NCBI GenBank assembly: GCA_937872085.1
Contig: CALMQK010000066.1
Span: 1 to 21,243 of the forward strand
Reading direction: 5' to 3'
DNA from: an uncultured euryarchaeote
Lineage (GTDB): Archaea > Thermoplasmatota > Thermoplasmata > UBA10834
Length of the DNA: 21,243 nt
The translations under genes were made by a program, and so were the position numbers. The first letter of the stretch is position 1; every line of letters starts with the position of its first letter. Of the stretch, positions 16,201 to 21,243 are shown piece after piece. The notes under the pieces are model-generated. The model saw only the letters and a list, made by a program, of their open reading frames with translations, was not told where the DNA came from and ran no database searches.

Positions 16201-17447
16201 ATCGTCTCCTCACCCCAACTGTAGTTCACGCTCGAATTCGTGACCTGGCCCGAGTCTCCGATAGTGAAGACCAAGGATGGAATCGAGAGAGTCCCGCTGC
16301 TGGGAGTAATCCTATCGGTACGATAGGCCTCAAGTTGCACCGTCCCGACCCAGTTGGTTATCGTCGCGTTGGTGGCATCACGCGCTGTGACCGTAAGCCC
16401 GAACGACTCACCTGCGACCGCCCTAACGGGTCCCGAAACGCTGAAATGGTCGACTGTCACAACAGTGATGGAGAACGTGAACCAAGTCGGAATTCCTTGA
16501 TAATCACTTGCAGTGACGTTGATCGTGAACACGCCTTGTGGGAGATACGACAGGTTCAGCCCGAACCTCTTCCAGTACGGAGGCTGGGCAGGGTCCGTCC
16601 TATTCGCGGACATGGTCGTTGATCGGGGGACAAGGGTCCCATTTCCAGAATATGCCACGGACGCATTGGCCCCCACGATGTCATAGGCGCCGAATGGATC
16701 GGATACGTTCGCACCGACCAGGACGCTCTCGAGGTCCGAGAACACGCTGGATGGAGCATGGGATGTATCCTCAGTCCAAGCGGTATCCACTGATATCGAA
16801 CTCGTTGCTGTGAGAGAAACGTAGGAATCTTTCGCCGTCGTGTCGAACATCACTATGAGCTGGTCGTTGTGGGAATCACCCCTCCACACTGTCAGGACCA
16901 GGGAGTGACCAGTTGCGAGCGTGTAGGTGGTGCCGGAGATTGTCAGGTCATATGGGTTGAAGTCTGAATAGAAAGGTCCAGTAAGAGGCACCGTGTCGTT
17001 GCCTAACTCCGTCCACGCGTTCGGGTTTCCGGAGTCGCCAGGCGCCATGTCACTGATCATGGCTGTGATCAGGGTGCCCGACTCATTCCCTTTTGATCTC
17101 GCCCAAAGATGCGCGCTCATGTCGCCGATGATCGTGACGTCCGAGCCCACGCTTGGATACATGACCCAGAAATGCTTGTGATTAGGAGAGGGGTTCTTGC
17201 GGATGCTGATGCCGTCTATGGCAGGAGTCTGATTATCGTAGTTCGTTTTGGCAGGGTTCCTCGGTCCCGTGCTGTTCATCCAATCATAGTAGTTCCCGGT
17301 GATGTAGTCGGGACCATCGTGCAGGTGCAAGACCTTCGTCCAAGAAGGCAACGATGTCGCTTGCACGTCATGCACCTGCCCGCCTAGGAGCGGAACCAAC
17401 GATGACAGAAGAAGGATAAGGACGAGCATGACGGCGAGCGGTCTCAT
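13278..17447 (-). CDS. Giant secreted repeat protein, C-terminally membrane-anchored, with roadblock/longin-like cytosolic tail
   Basis: A 1389-residue protein. Residues 1-25 form a signal peptide (MRP, then a long Leu/Val run). Residues about 40-220 resemble a beta-sandwich of the galactose-binding/CocE-C type (IIGDMSAHLWARSKGN). About 330-690 are Ig/fibronectin-like segments; from about 720 repeats begin with Asn-x-Pro-Pro-like linkers near 719, 809, 904, 1012 and 1111, a cadherin-like spacing of 90-108 residues with many DxDN motifs suited to calcium. Asn-glycosylation sequons are frequent. One membrane helix lies at about 1211-1231. The 157-residue tail has strand LENLFLIHNDGRLVS, a helix, strands LKKLEIGDKNVVIEKG and AYLALIYSG, a roadblock/longin-like order, and a charged end. 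ATG 17447 fits a TATA-like box 32 bases upstream; GTG 17507 is an alternative that lengthens the n-region by 20 residues. A Ras-like GTPase gene lies immediately upstream. Its role (adhesin, sensor or surface layer) is unknown. Confidence 0.85.
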   Translation of the reverse strand: MRPLAVMLVLILLLSSLVPLLGGQVHDVQATSLPSWTKVLHLHDGPDYITGNYYDWMNSTGPRNPAKTNYDNQTPAIDGISIRKNPSPNHKHFWVMYPSVGSDVTIIGDMSAHLWARSKGNESGTLITAMISDMAPGDSGNPNAWTELGNDTVPLTGPFYSDFNPYDLTISGTTYTLATGHSLVLTVWRGDSHNDQLIVMFDTTAKDSYVSLTATSSISVDTAWTEDTSHAPSSVFSDLESVLVGANVSDPFGAYDIVGANASVAYSGNGTLVPRSTTMSANRTDPAQPPYWKRFGLNLSYLPQGVFTINVTASDYQGIPTWFTFSITVVTVDHFSVSGPVRAVAGESFGLTVTARDATNATITNWVGTVQLEAYRTDRITPSSGTLSIPSLVFTIGDSGQVTNSSVNYSWGEETILIRASYGSHYGWSAPMYVSSGPVIAIQMNLPPTVGAGSSNTIIATGRDRLDNVNSTWTPIWSVTGNIGFISGAGTSVSFEARTVGVGNVTCTNGYNGVNSTINVTVITGGLARIEISVSFDPRQIPEGETRIFVATGYDAVSNSVTLTNVTWDTDTAGSIRAIGWGPTANFTAGYMPESGFIHARKGIIVGTIGVTIVVNSANGPSFSEIPPQYANENSGTWSLSLSGYWHHPDGTTNLVWWADNVNTSLFFVSHDQTSNSVIVFHTQQNQYGDSTFDLWAVDPAGYRAHATVTVHIVHVNQPPAFVNNPPTTLYVKFDTLYIFDFSYYASDVDNPKSDLMLTSSSSNVFFDGLNATLMFPHKKGDESYFEFVTVRLSDGVAAVELKIVVWATTNTPPSLLKSLPDQSILEGTVSFKAFNLDTYFADVDNQTLYYSYGFHNVRVYIDPETHDVFLSAPGEWSGTEEGIFTATDPMGALQSGTLHVTVTPVNDPPQVLQDIGTIFVKYNLTYYLYLSPFISDPDNSLGSLTYNIGNPHIKKGTSIGGAPRLELLFPPSTNPNSSVFTGPYTVQVNMTISDPEGASTPCPFKVRVTGNAPPQIAVQNPDQLYYSFPENSYLNGSLRLYDLFSDPDDSTLTFYISGQEHVFARLFTSGDVNLSSIVNWSGMEALSVRAVDSHGGWSLIQLFVVVTPVNQAPVIYPVPNFINKGVSFRNAHYPIFQYIYDSDDQYSSLTITVTPAGNAFVVGGDLYVSLPDGVKSITVSLQASDGRLSSNVVSFKVGIATTTAEKIGWPYSFPLVLLGAGVAAFFVAGRIPRPYALENLFLIHNDGRLVSNASREENTTLDKDVVSAMFTAVQEFVRDSFQKGEIGLKKLEIGDKNVVIEKGHSAYLALIYSGYPAKDTFSILPMLMSDIEERYKERLEKWNGTTKTVKGVDRMLQDYMSNKFQPGMWHDEEETAEKEWVDILNKEM

Positions 17448-17475
17448 TGGGGTACGGTAAGGAGTTGGACTCCGC

Positions 17476-17483
17476 GCTATAAG
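17476..17483 (-). promoter_or_regulatory. Proximal TATA-like box of the surface-protein gene
   Basis: Minus-strand CTTATAGC is centred about 32 bases before ATG 17447, giving a leader of only a few bases and supporting that start. Confidence 0.4.
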
Positions 17484-17549
17484 ACGATTGCCCACTTTGG
17501 TGGCCACTGGAAACTCGCCTCTGAACGACGTTTCTTAGCCTATGCTGGG

Positions 17550-17557
17550 CATATAAG
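17550..17557 (-). promoter_or_regulatory. Distal TATA-like box of the surface-protein gene
   Basis: Minus-strand CTTATATG predicts transcription from near 17527. That leaves a leader of about 80 bases to ATG 17447, or about 20 bases to the alternative GTG 17507. Two promoters may be used. Confidence 0.4.
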
Positions 17558-17559
17558 CA

Positions 17560-17577
17560 TTATCAGCTCGTTATCAG
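17560..17577. repeat. Tandem 7-bp repeat one helical turn apart, next to the distal TATA box
   Basis: TTATCAG occurs at 17560-17566 and again at 17571-17577, with 11 bases between the starts, directly upstream (in minus orientation) of the distal TATA box of the surface-protein gene. The arrangement fits a binding site for a regulator or basal factor contacting the same DNA face; chance cannot be excluded. Confidence 0.25.
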
Positions 17578-17608
17578 GGTTGATATGCGCACTGGCCCTT
17601 TGCATCCT

Positions 17609-18148
17609 CTAAGTCTTCATTCGCTGGGCCATTTCCGCGGCTAGTTCCTTGAAAACCTGCTCCACGTCCTTTCCGGTCTTCGCGCTCGTTAGGAACGCCT
17701 TTCCCTTGTATTTGCTAGCCAAGTCCTGGAGGTCCTGCTCCTTGATGACCCTCTCGTTCTCGAGATCGGCTTTGTTCCCTGCGAAGACTATCGGCACATC
17801 GCCCGCGACGTCCGTCAGGGCCTTTATCCAGTACCTGAGCTCCTCCAAGGATTCCTTGTTCGTGAGGTCGCAGACAGCGATGGCGCCATGCGCTCCGAAG
17901 AAGTACGCCTCACGCAGAAGCTCCCTGAAGCCCTTTTGTCCCATGATGTCCCAGACGAGCATCATCACCTTGGCTTGCCCGCTCGATCCATCGACCTCAA
18001 CAATCTTCTTGGTGACCTTCGTCCCTATGGTAGCGATGTATCTGTCGTCAAAGACATCGAGGACGAATCTCTTGATCAGGCTCGTCTTGCCGACCCCTGC
18101 GTCTCCAATAAAGCAAACTTTGACTTTCATCAGGTCGTCTTCGGCCAT
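17609..18148 (-). CDS. Ras/Rab-like small GTPase
   Basis: A 179-residue single-domain GTPase with all five G motifs: G1 GDAGVGKTS (15-23), G2 YIATIGT (Thr40), G3 WDIMGQ (Asp67, Gly70, Gln71; canonical WDTAGQ), G4 NKAD (125-128) and G5 TSAK (154-157). The pattern is closest to archaeal Rab-like GTPases. The Gln after the G3 glycine suggests normal GTP hydrolysis. There is no C-terminal cysteine motif, so no prenyl anchor; the protein should be soluble or recruited by a partner. ATG 18148 is preferred because GGAGGG lies seven bases upstream of it. An in-frame ATG at 18175 would add nine residues. The next gene on the same strand, 161 bases away, encodes the surface protein with a cytosolic roadblock/longin-like tail, a fold that commonly binds Ras-like GTPases. 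Confidence 0.92.
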   Translation of the reverse strand: MAEDDLMKVKVCFIGDAGVGKTSLIKRFVLDVFDDRYIATIGTKVTKKIVEVDGSSGQAKVMMLVWDIMGQKGFRELLREAYFFGAHGAIAVCDLTNKESLEELRYWIKALTDVAGDVPIVFAGNKADLENERVIKEQDLQDLASKYKGKAFLTSAKTGKDVEQVFKELAAEMAQRMKT

Positions 18149-18155
18149 CAGTGCG

Positions 18156-18161
18156 CCCTCC
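18156..18161 (-). promoter_or_regulatory. Shine-Dalgarno site deciding the GTPase start
   Basis: Minus-strand GGAGGG with a seven-base spacer before ATG 18148. This is among the clearest ribosome sites in the window and argues for 18148 over the upstream ATG at 18175. Confidence 0.6.
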
Positions 18162-18191
18162 AGCTGGGGGTTCATAAAGCTACGATTGCAG

Positions 18192-18216
18192 GTAAATACC
18201 CTCTATGGCTTTTAAG
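18192..18216 (-). promoter_or_regulatory. Promoter region of the GTPase gene (two TATA-like boxes)
   Basis: On the minus strand CTTAAAAG (18209-18216) and GTATTTAC (18192-18199) are TATA-like. The first predicts transcription near 18186 and the second near 18169; both give a leader long enough to include the ribosome site before ATG 18148. The first box is flanked by GGC and GCC, making a small inverted repeat around it. Confidence 0.4.
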
Positions 18217-18287
18217 CCTTTGGTAATTCGCTGGCTGCCACTTGACGGCCAGAAGCGCATCCAGCACAGCCAAAGTGACATCCGATG

Positions 18288-18295
18288 GTTTATTG
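18288..18295 (+). promoter_or_regulatory. TATA-like box of the asparagine-synthetase-like gene
   Basis: GTTTATTG is centred about 29 bases upstream of GTG 18321. It overlaps the alternative ATG at 18285, which would then lie upstream of the transcription start. Confidence 0.35.
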
Positions 18296-18320
18296 TGATA
18301 GTTCGGGCGTGCCAAGGTCA

Positions 18321-19121
18321 GTGACAACCCCTGCTGACCTTCTAGGCGCATTGAGGGACTCAATGGCATCGGCGATTGGAAAGGAACGGACGGTCGCCGT
18401 CGCATACTCCGGCGGTTTGGATAGCTCATTGATCGCTAGGCTCGCCAAGGAGTCCGCCGAGGTGAAGTGCTACACTTGCGCGATGGCCGGCTCATTCGAC
18501 GCCGACCACGCCCTAGGTTTCGCAGCCGAGGACGGCCTCGATCTCACCATGATTGTGGTGGGACGAGAATCATTGGCAGGATTGGTCGCGAGGACAGGAA
18601 TGCTTCTGAACTCTGACGACCCTGTTCGCATCGCCTACACGATTCCGGTGATCTGCGTCTTGGAACGATGCGCGGAGACGACCGTCCTGGTCGGGAGCGG
18701 GGCAGACGAACTCTTCGGAGGTTATGCAAAGTACTCTACGGCAACGGACCCGACGGCGATCATGACATCCGATCTCTCAAAGATGCTCGTGGAGGACAAT
18801 GTGCTCCGAATGGTCGCCAAAGCCCTCGGCAAGAGGCTGGAATCCCCCTACGTATCCGAGATCACATTGGCGTTCTCGGCATCGCTCCCCATGAACCTGA
18901 AGATTTCTGGAAATGACCGTAAGGTACTGTTGAGAAAGGCTGCCGCCTCGCTTGGCCTGCACTCCCACGACCGGCCCAAGAAGGCGGCTCAGTACAGCTC
19001 CGGACTGATGAAGGAGATGAAACGACAGGCTGCGAGCTCCCATGCTAGCTTGTCTGATTGGGTCCGGCAGCAGACCTGGTGCGAGAGCGATGGTTCGACA
19101 TTGCGTGGCCAAAGCCCTTAA
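18321..19121 (+). CDS. Stand-alone asparagine-synthetase-type ATP-pyrophosphatase domain protein
   Basis: A 266-residue protein containing only the synthetase half of asparagine synthetase B. The PP-loop SGGLDSS (30-36) binds ATP pyrophosphate, and GSGADELFGGY (125-135) is the conserved second motif of the family; RKVLLRKAA and RPKKAAQYSSG near the C terminus also match it. The N-terminal glutaminase domain with its catalytic Cys is missing, so ammonia must come from elsewhere or the enzyme adenylates and modifies another substrate. Free asparagine synthesis is possible but not shown. GTG 18321 is preferred from the TATA spacing; ATG 18285 would add 12 residues. It is divergent from the GTPase gene, and its stop codon lies inside the TATA-like box of the next gene. 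Confidence 0.8.
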   Translation: MTTPADLLGALRDSMASAIGKERTVAVAYSGGLDSSLIARLAKESAEVKCYTCAMAGSFDADHALGFAAEDGLDLTMIVVGRESLAGLVARTGMLLNSDDPVRIAYTIPVICVLERCAETTVLVGSGADELFGGYAKYSTATDPTAIMTSDLSKMLVEDNVLRMVAKALGKRLESPYVSEITLAFSASLPMNLKISGNDRKVLLRKAAASLGLHSHDRPKKAAQYSSGLMKEMKRQAASSHASLSDWVRQQTWCESDGSTLRGQSP

Positions 19122-19125
19122 GATA
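19117..19125 (+). promoter_or_regulatory. TATA-like box of folC overlapping the upstream stop codon
   Basis: CTTAAGATA is centred 27 bases before GTG 19148 and contains the TAA stop of the upstream gene (19119-19121). It supports a leaderless mRNA beginning at GTG. Confidence 0.5.
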
Positions 19126-19147
19126 CCGGCGCGGTTCTCTCCCATCC

Positions 19148-20461
19148 GTGAACTACACCGAATTCAAGGACTGGATGTTCAACCTCGAGCGGTTCGGGAT
19201 CAAGCTCGGACTTGAGAATGTCACGGAGTTCCTCGAGCGCATCGGAAATCCCCACCATGACTTCAAGACGATCCACGTGACGGGCACCAACGGCAAGGGG
19301 TCCATGTGCGTGTTCGTTTCGGAGATCCTGCGACAGCACGGCGTGAAAGTGGGTCTGTACACATCTCCGCATCTTGTCGATTTCAGAGAGCGCATCAAGA
19401 TAGACGAGGAGGAGATTGGCGAAGAGGATGTACTCAGGCTCGGCGTTCCTCTGAAACAGGTCATGGAACGAATGGAGGCTGAGGACAAGGAGAAGCAACT
19501 CACCTTCTTCGAGTTCACCACCGGACTCGCCTTCAAGTATTTCGCAGAGAAGAAGGTGGACATCGTGGTCACGGAGGTGGGGATGGGGGGAAGGCTCGAC
19601 GCCACGAACGTGATAACGCCCGAGGTCGCGGCAATCACCCGCATAGGACTGGAACATACCAACTACCTCGGAAAGACCATCCAGGATATCGCCAGGGAGA
19701 AGGCGGGCATCATCAAGGCGGGCGCCAGGGTGGTGACGTGCGAGAGAGGCCGGGGTGCGCTTTCAGTCATCGAGACGACCTGCAAGAAGAAGGGAGCGAG
19801 CCTCCGAACGATAGGGAAGGACTTCGACGTCTCCCATGTCCGCCAGACGTTGCATGGGACTGGGTTCGACTACAGTGGCCGACGGAGTCTCATGGACCTG
19901 AGGACGAACCTCTTGGGCGGGTACCAGGCAGAGAACGCGGCTGGGGCCATCGCGATCATCGAAGAGCTGGGGCACGTAGGGACCCGTGTCACGGAAGACG
20001 AGATCAGACGCGGACTGCTCTCGGCGAGATGGCCGGGGAGGCTGGATGTCGTGTCGGAGAAGCCTTTGGTGATACTGGATGGGAGCCATAATCCAGATGG
20101 CGCCTCAACCACGGTGAAGATCCTCACCGACCTGAAGCTCACACCGCTGACATATGTACTGGGATGCATGGACGACAAGGACGCGAGGGGGATCGTGCGT
20201 GCCATAGCTCCGACGGCGTCGATGATCATCTGCACACAGTCGAGATACAAGAGAGCGCTTTCCGCAGAGAAACTAGGTTTGATCGTGAACGAGGAGTTCA
20301 AGGGGCCCCGTGACACCGTGACGAGCAGTGAAGAAGCATTCGAACGGGCCATCAAGACCTATGCCGGGAACGGCGTGTGCGTGATCGGGTCGCTATACGT
20401 AGTGGGCGAAGCCATCCCATGGTGGCAGGCTTTCGGGAAGCACATGGCACGAGCGCAATAG
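19148..20461 (+). CDS. folC: FolC-like folylpolyglutamate/dihydrofolate synthase (Mur ligase family)
   Basis: A 437-residue ATP-dependent ligase that adds glutamate to a folate-type cofactor or precursor. Motifs in order: P-loop VTGTNGKGS (44-52), TSPHLVDFRERI (from about 73), the metal and ATP-site segment TEVGMGGRLDATN (142-154), the GLEHTNYLG motif, the lysine-bearing region EKAGIIKAG, and DGSHNPDGA (311-319), equivalent to the FolC DGAHNP. The size is standard. In archaea the true substrate may be a tetrahydrofolate or a methanopterin-like or other pterin. The frame extends upstream to 19058, overlapping the previous gene; GTG 19148 fits both the family N terminus (NYTEFKDWMF) and the TATA-like box. 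The stop is followed at once by the tRNA promoter. Confidence 0.9.
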   Translation: MNYTEFKDWMFNLERFGIKLGLENVTEFLERIGNPHHDFKTIHVTGTNGKGSMCVFVSEILRQHGVKVGLYTSPHLVDFRERIKIDEEEIGEEDVLRLGVPLKQVMERMEAEDKEKQLTFFEFTTGLAFKYFAEKKVDIVVTEVGMGGRLDATNVITPEVAAITRIGLEHTNYLGKTIQDIAREKAGIIKAGARVVTCERGRGALSVIETTCKKKGASLRTIGKDFDVSHVRQTLHGTGFDYSGRRSLMDLRTNLLGGYQAENAAGAIAIIEELGHVGTRVTEDEIRRGLLSARWPGRLDVVSEKPLVILDGSHNPDGASTTVKILTDLKLTPLTYVLGCMDDKDARGIVRAIAPTASMIICTQSRYKRALSAEKLGLIVNEEFKGPRDTVTSSEEAFERAIKTYAGNGVCVIGSLYVVGEAIPWWQAFGKHMARAQ

Positions 20462-20462
20462 G

Positions 20463-20469
20463 TATAAAT
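20463..20469 (+). promoter_or_regulatory. TATA box of the tRNA-Gly gene
   Basis: TATAAAT begins two bases after the folC stop codon and predicts transcription near 20492, about six bases before the mature 5' end of the tRNA. Confidence 0.6.
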
Positions 20470-20497
20470 GGCGAGTGTGTATTGAGCCTCGAAAGAT

Positions 20498-20571
20498 GCG
20501 GCTGTAGTGTAGTCTGGTTATCACTTGAGCTTGCCAAGCTCAAAACTCGGGTTCAAATCCCGGCGGCCGCA
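20498..20571 (+). tRNA. tRNA-Gly (anticodon GCC)
   Basis: A full 74-base cloverleaf. The acceptor stem pairs GCGGCTG (20498-20504) with CGGCCGC (20564-20570) with one G-T pair, and the discriminator is A. The D arm is GTG/CAC with loop GG. The anticodon stem TGAGC/GCTCA encloses TTGCCAA, placing anticodon GCC at 20533-20535, which reads glycine GGC and GGU codons. The T arm has TTCAAAT in its loop. No intron is present and the CCA end is not encoded. A TATA box lies about 30 bases upstream. Confidence 0.95.
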
Positions 20572-20606
20572 CTCCTACCCATAGCCAGATAGATATCCAT
20601 CATCAA

Positions 20607-20614
20607 TTATAAAA
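20607..20614 (+). promoter_or_regulatory. Strong TATA box in the 20572-21140 intergenic region
   Basis: TTATAAAA inside AATTATAAAATAC is one of the best archaeal TATA matches in the window. It predicts a transcript from about 20637, next to GTG 20639 and the hairpins at 20752-20818. Confidence 0.5.
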
Positions 20615-20638
20615 TACTTTGATGCACCTGAGGAATCC

Positions 20639-20932
20639 GTGCGGCCGAGGGCCTGCTACGATCTCGGGGTCGTCGAATTATCGATACGGCAAGTGGCCGC
20701 TTCCGCCGAGAAACCATGGAGGCCGACTTCGGTTCGAAAACGACTATGGAACGGTGACCGAGTCAGCACTGTTCAAGGTCACCGAGTGAGCTCGTCTCTC
20801 TCCTGTGAAGAGCTCTCGAAGAATGAGGAGACTGGTCGAGTTCCCAGATCAATCGCTTGGCGCGGGGGTGGAGACGACGCAATTCAACACCCGTATCTTA
20901 AGAATCGAATGGAGGCGTGTGGCCTATCCTGA
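20639..20932 (+). CDS. Doubtful small hypothetical protein (or noncoding transcript)
   Basis: A GTG-initiated frame of 97 residues whose start lies 28 bases after a strong TATA box, the same geometry as folC (GTG) and the synthetase-like gene (GTG). Against it, the protein is Arg-rich, matches no family I know, has no hydrophobic core pattern, and its third codon positions are not clearly GC-biased as in neighbouring genes. The DNA also forms two hairpins. The transcript may therefore be a noncoding RNA. Confidence 0.22.
   Translation: MRPRACYDLGVVELSIRQVAASAEKPWRPTSVRKRLWNGDRVSTVQGHRVSSSLSCEELSKNEETGRVPRSIAWRGGGDDAIQHPYLKNRMEACGLS
20752..20818 (+). other. Two adjacent hairpins in the transcript from the 20607 TATA box
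   Basis: CGGTGACC (20752-20759) pairs perfectly with GGTCACCG (20777-20784) around a 17-base loop. Immediately after, GAGCTC at 20788-20793 pairs with GAGCTC at 20810-20815, and the stem can extend to CGA/TCG across a two-base bulge. Together they suggest a structured RNA. No match to a known RNA class is recognised. Confidence 0.3.
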
Positions 20933-20992
20933 GACCTCCTCTTAAATGCTGAGGTAGCCAGCTCGGTCGTCAAACAGGCAACTGAAGGCCAA

Positions 20993-21000
20993 TTTATATA
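20993..21000 (+). promoter_or_regulatory. Strong TATA box upstream of the zinc-ribbon gene
   Basis: TTTATATA within AATTTATATACC is a consensus-like archaeal TATA box. It predicts transcription near 21023. The first good start codon downstream is ATG 21141, so the mRNA would have an untranslated leader of about 115 bases, unlike the leaderless genes around it; the leader includes a C-rich run at about 21076-21092. Confidence 0.5.
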
Positions 21001-21140
21001 CCATTAGAAATGTGTTATCTTCACAGAGCCAGGGCTATACTGCCGGGCGACGTATCTACAGGCCGACACGGACCCTTCCCCCCCGCACCCCCGAATTGAT
21101 ATTCCGACTCCCCAGACCTGGTTCTAGCATTCAGAAATCC

Positions 21141-21243
21141 ATGAGGTACCTGCATAGAATGTCACCAGACGAAAAGGAAATGCAGTCGTGCCCCCAGTGC
21201 GGCGCGATCGTCACAGGCCTCGAGCGCGAGTGCCCCAAGTGCG
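21141..21243 (+). CDS. Zinc-ribbon protein, N-terminal fragment (3' end outside window)
   Basis: Thirty-four codons are visible from ATG 21141; in-frame ATGs at 21159 and 21180 are alternative starts. Residues 17-34 read CPQCGAIVTGLERECPKC, two CPxC knuckles (Cys17/20 and Cys31/34) that form a zinc ribbon with a short loop. Such N-terminal zinc ribbons are common in archaeal proteins of very different function, from regulators to membrane proteins, so the role cannot be inferred. The preceding residues are charged and polar with no signal peptide, implying a cytosolic N terminus. Confidence 0.7.
   Translation, partial: MRYLHRMSPDEKEMQSCPQCGAIVTGLERECPKC

Noticed and set aside
21010..21099. 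29-codon ORF whose first residues (MCYLHR) resemble the zinc-ribbon start (MRYLHR)
   Set aside because: Its ATG lies upstream of the transcription start predicted from the 20993 TATA box, and a six-residue likeness can be chance.
1..21243. CRISPR arrays, insertion sequences, transposases, integrases or prophage genes
   Set aside because: No regularly spaced repeats, terminal inverted repeats with a transposase, or recombinase motifs were seen; the tRNA-Gly gene has no partial copy nearby that would mark an integrated element.

Overview
The window reads as a GC-rich archaeal chromosome segment, most likely from a Thermoplasmatota-type lineage (this assignment is inference; no rRNA is present). 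The archaeal evidence is a diphthine synthase, an Mre11-Rad50 pair, an FtsZ-superfamily protein, a Ras/Rab-like small GTPase, a CCA-less tRNA-Gly, and TATA-like boxes placed about 22-33 bases before many start codons, which implies leaderless or nearly leaderless mRNAs. Gene packing is tight: two convergent gene pairs overlap inside their stop codons, and three genes in a row are coupled by overlapping stop and start codons.

Layout. 1-489: the 3' part of an old-yellow-enzyme-family oxidoreductase. 596-1387: diphthine synthase. 1400-2326 (minus): a divergent FtsZ-like protein with a degenerate catalytic T7 loop. 2550-7992: a coupled string of CPA2-type cation/proton antiporter, Mre11 (TTG start) and Rad50 (GTG start). 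7989-8885 (minus): a DUF72/YecE-like protein. 8886-9368: no convincing gene, but a promoter-like box followed by a 9-bp inverted repeat. 9369-10163 (minus): a SprT/YgjP-like zinc metallopeptidase. 10225-10680: a Nudix hydrolase. 10677-13004 (minus): an APC-family permease fused to two universal-stress domains. 13005-13277: an intergenic region holding a well-structured candidate noncoding RNA. 13278-17447 (minus): a giant secreted, membrane-anchored repeat protein with a cytoplasmic tail. 17609-18148 (minus): a small Ras/Rab-like GTPase. 18321-19121: a stand-alone asparagine-synthetase-type ATP-pyrophosphatase domain. 19148-20461: FolC-like Mur ligase. 20498-20571: tRNA-Gly(GCC). 20572-21140: two strong TATA boxes, hairpins and one doubtful small ORF. 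21141-end: start of a zinc-ribbon protein.

The candidate new system is the pair at 13278-18148. The surface protein has a signal peptide, about 1200 extracellular residues with cadherin/Ig-like repeats, one transmembrane helix near the C terminus and a roughly 157-residue cytosolic tail whose predicted pattern resembles the roadblock/longin fold. It lies directly downstream of a soluble Ras-like GTPase on the same strand. Roadblock/longin domains are known partners of Ras-like GTPases (for example MglA-MglB), so the pair could link an outside-facing sensor or adhesin to an internal GTPase switch. This is inference and needs structural and co-occurrence tests. Secondary points are the unusual FtsZ-like protein, the antiporter coupled to DNA-repair genes, and three promoter-plus-stem intergenic elements that may be small RNAs.
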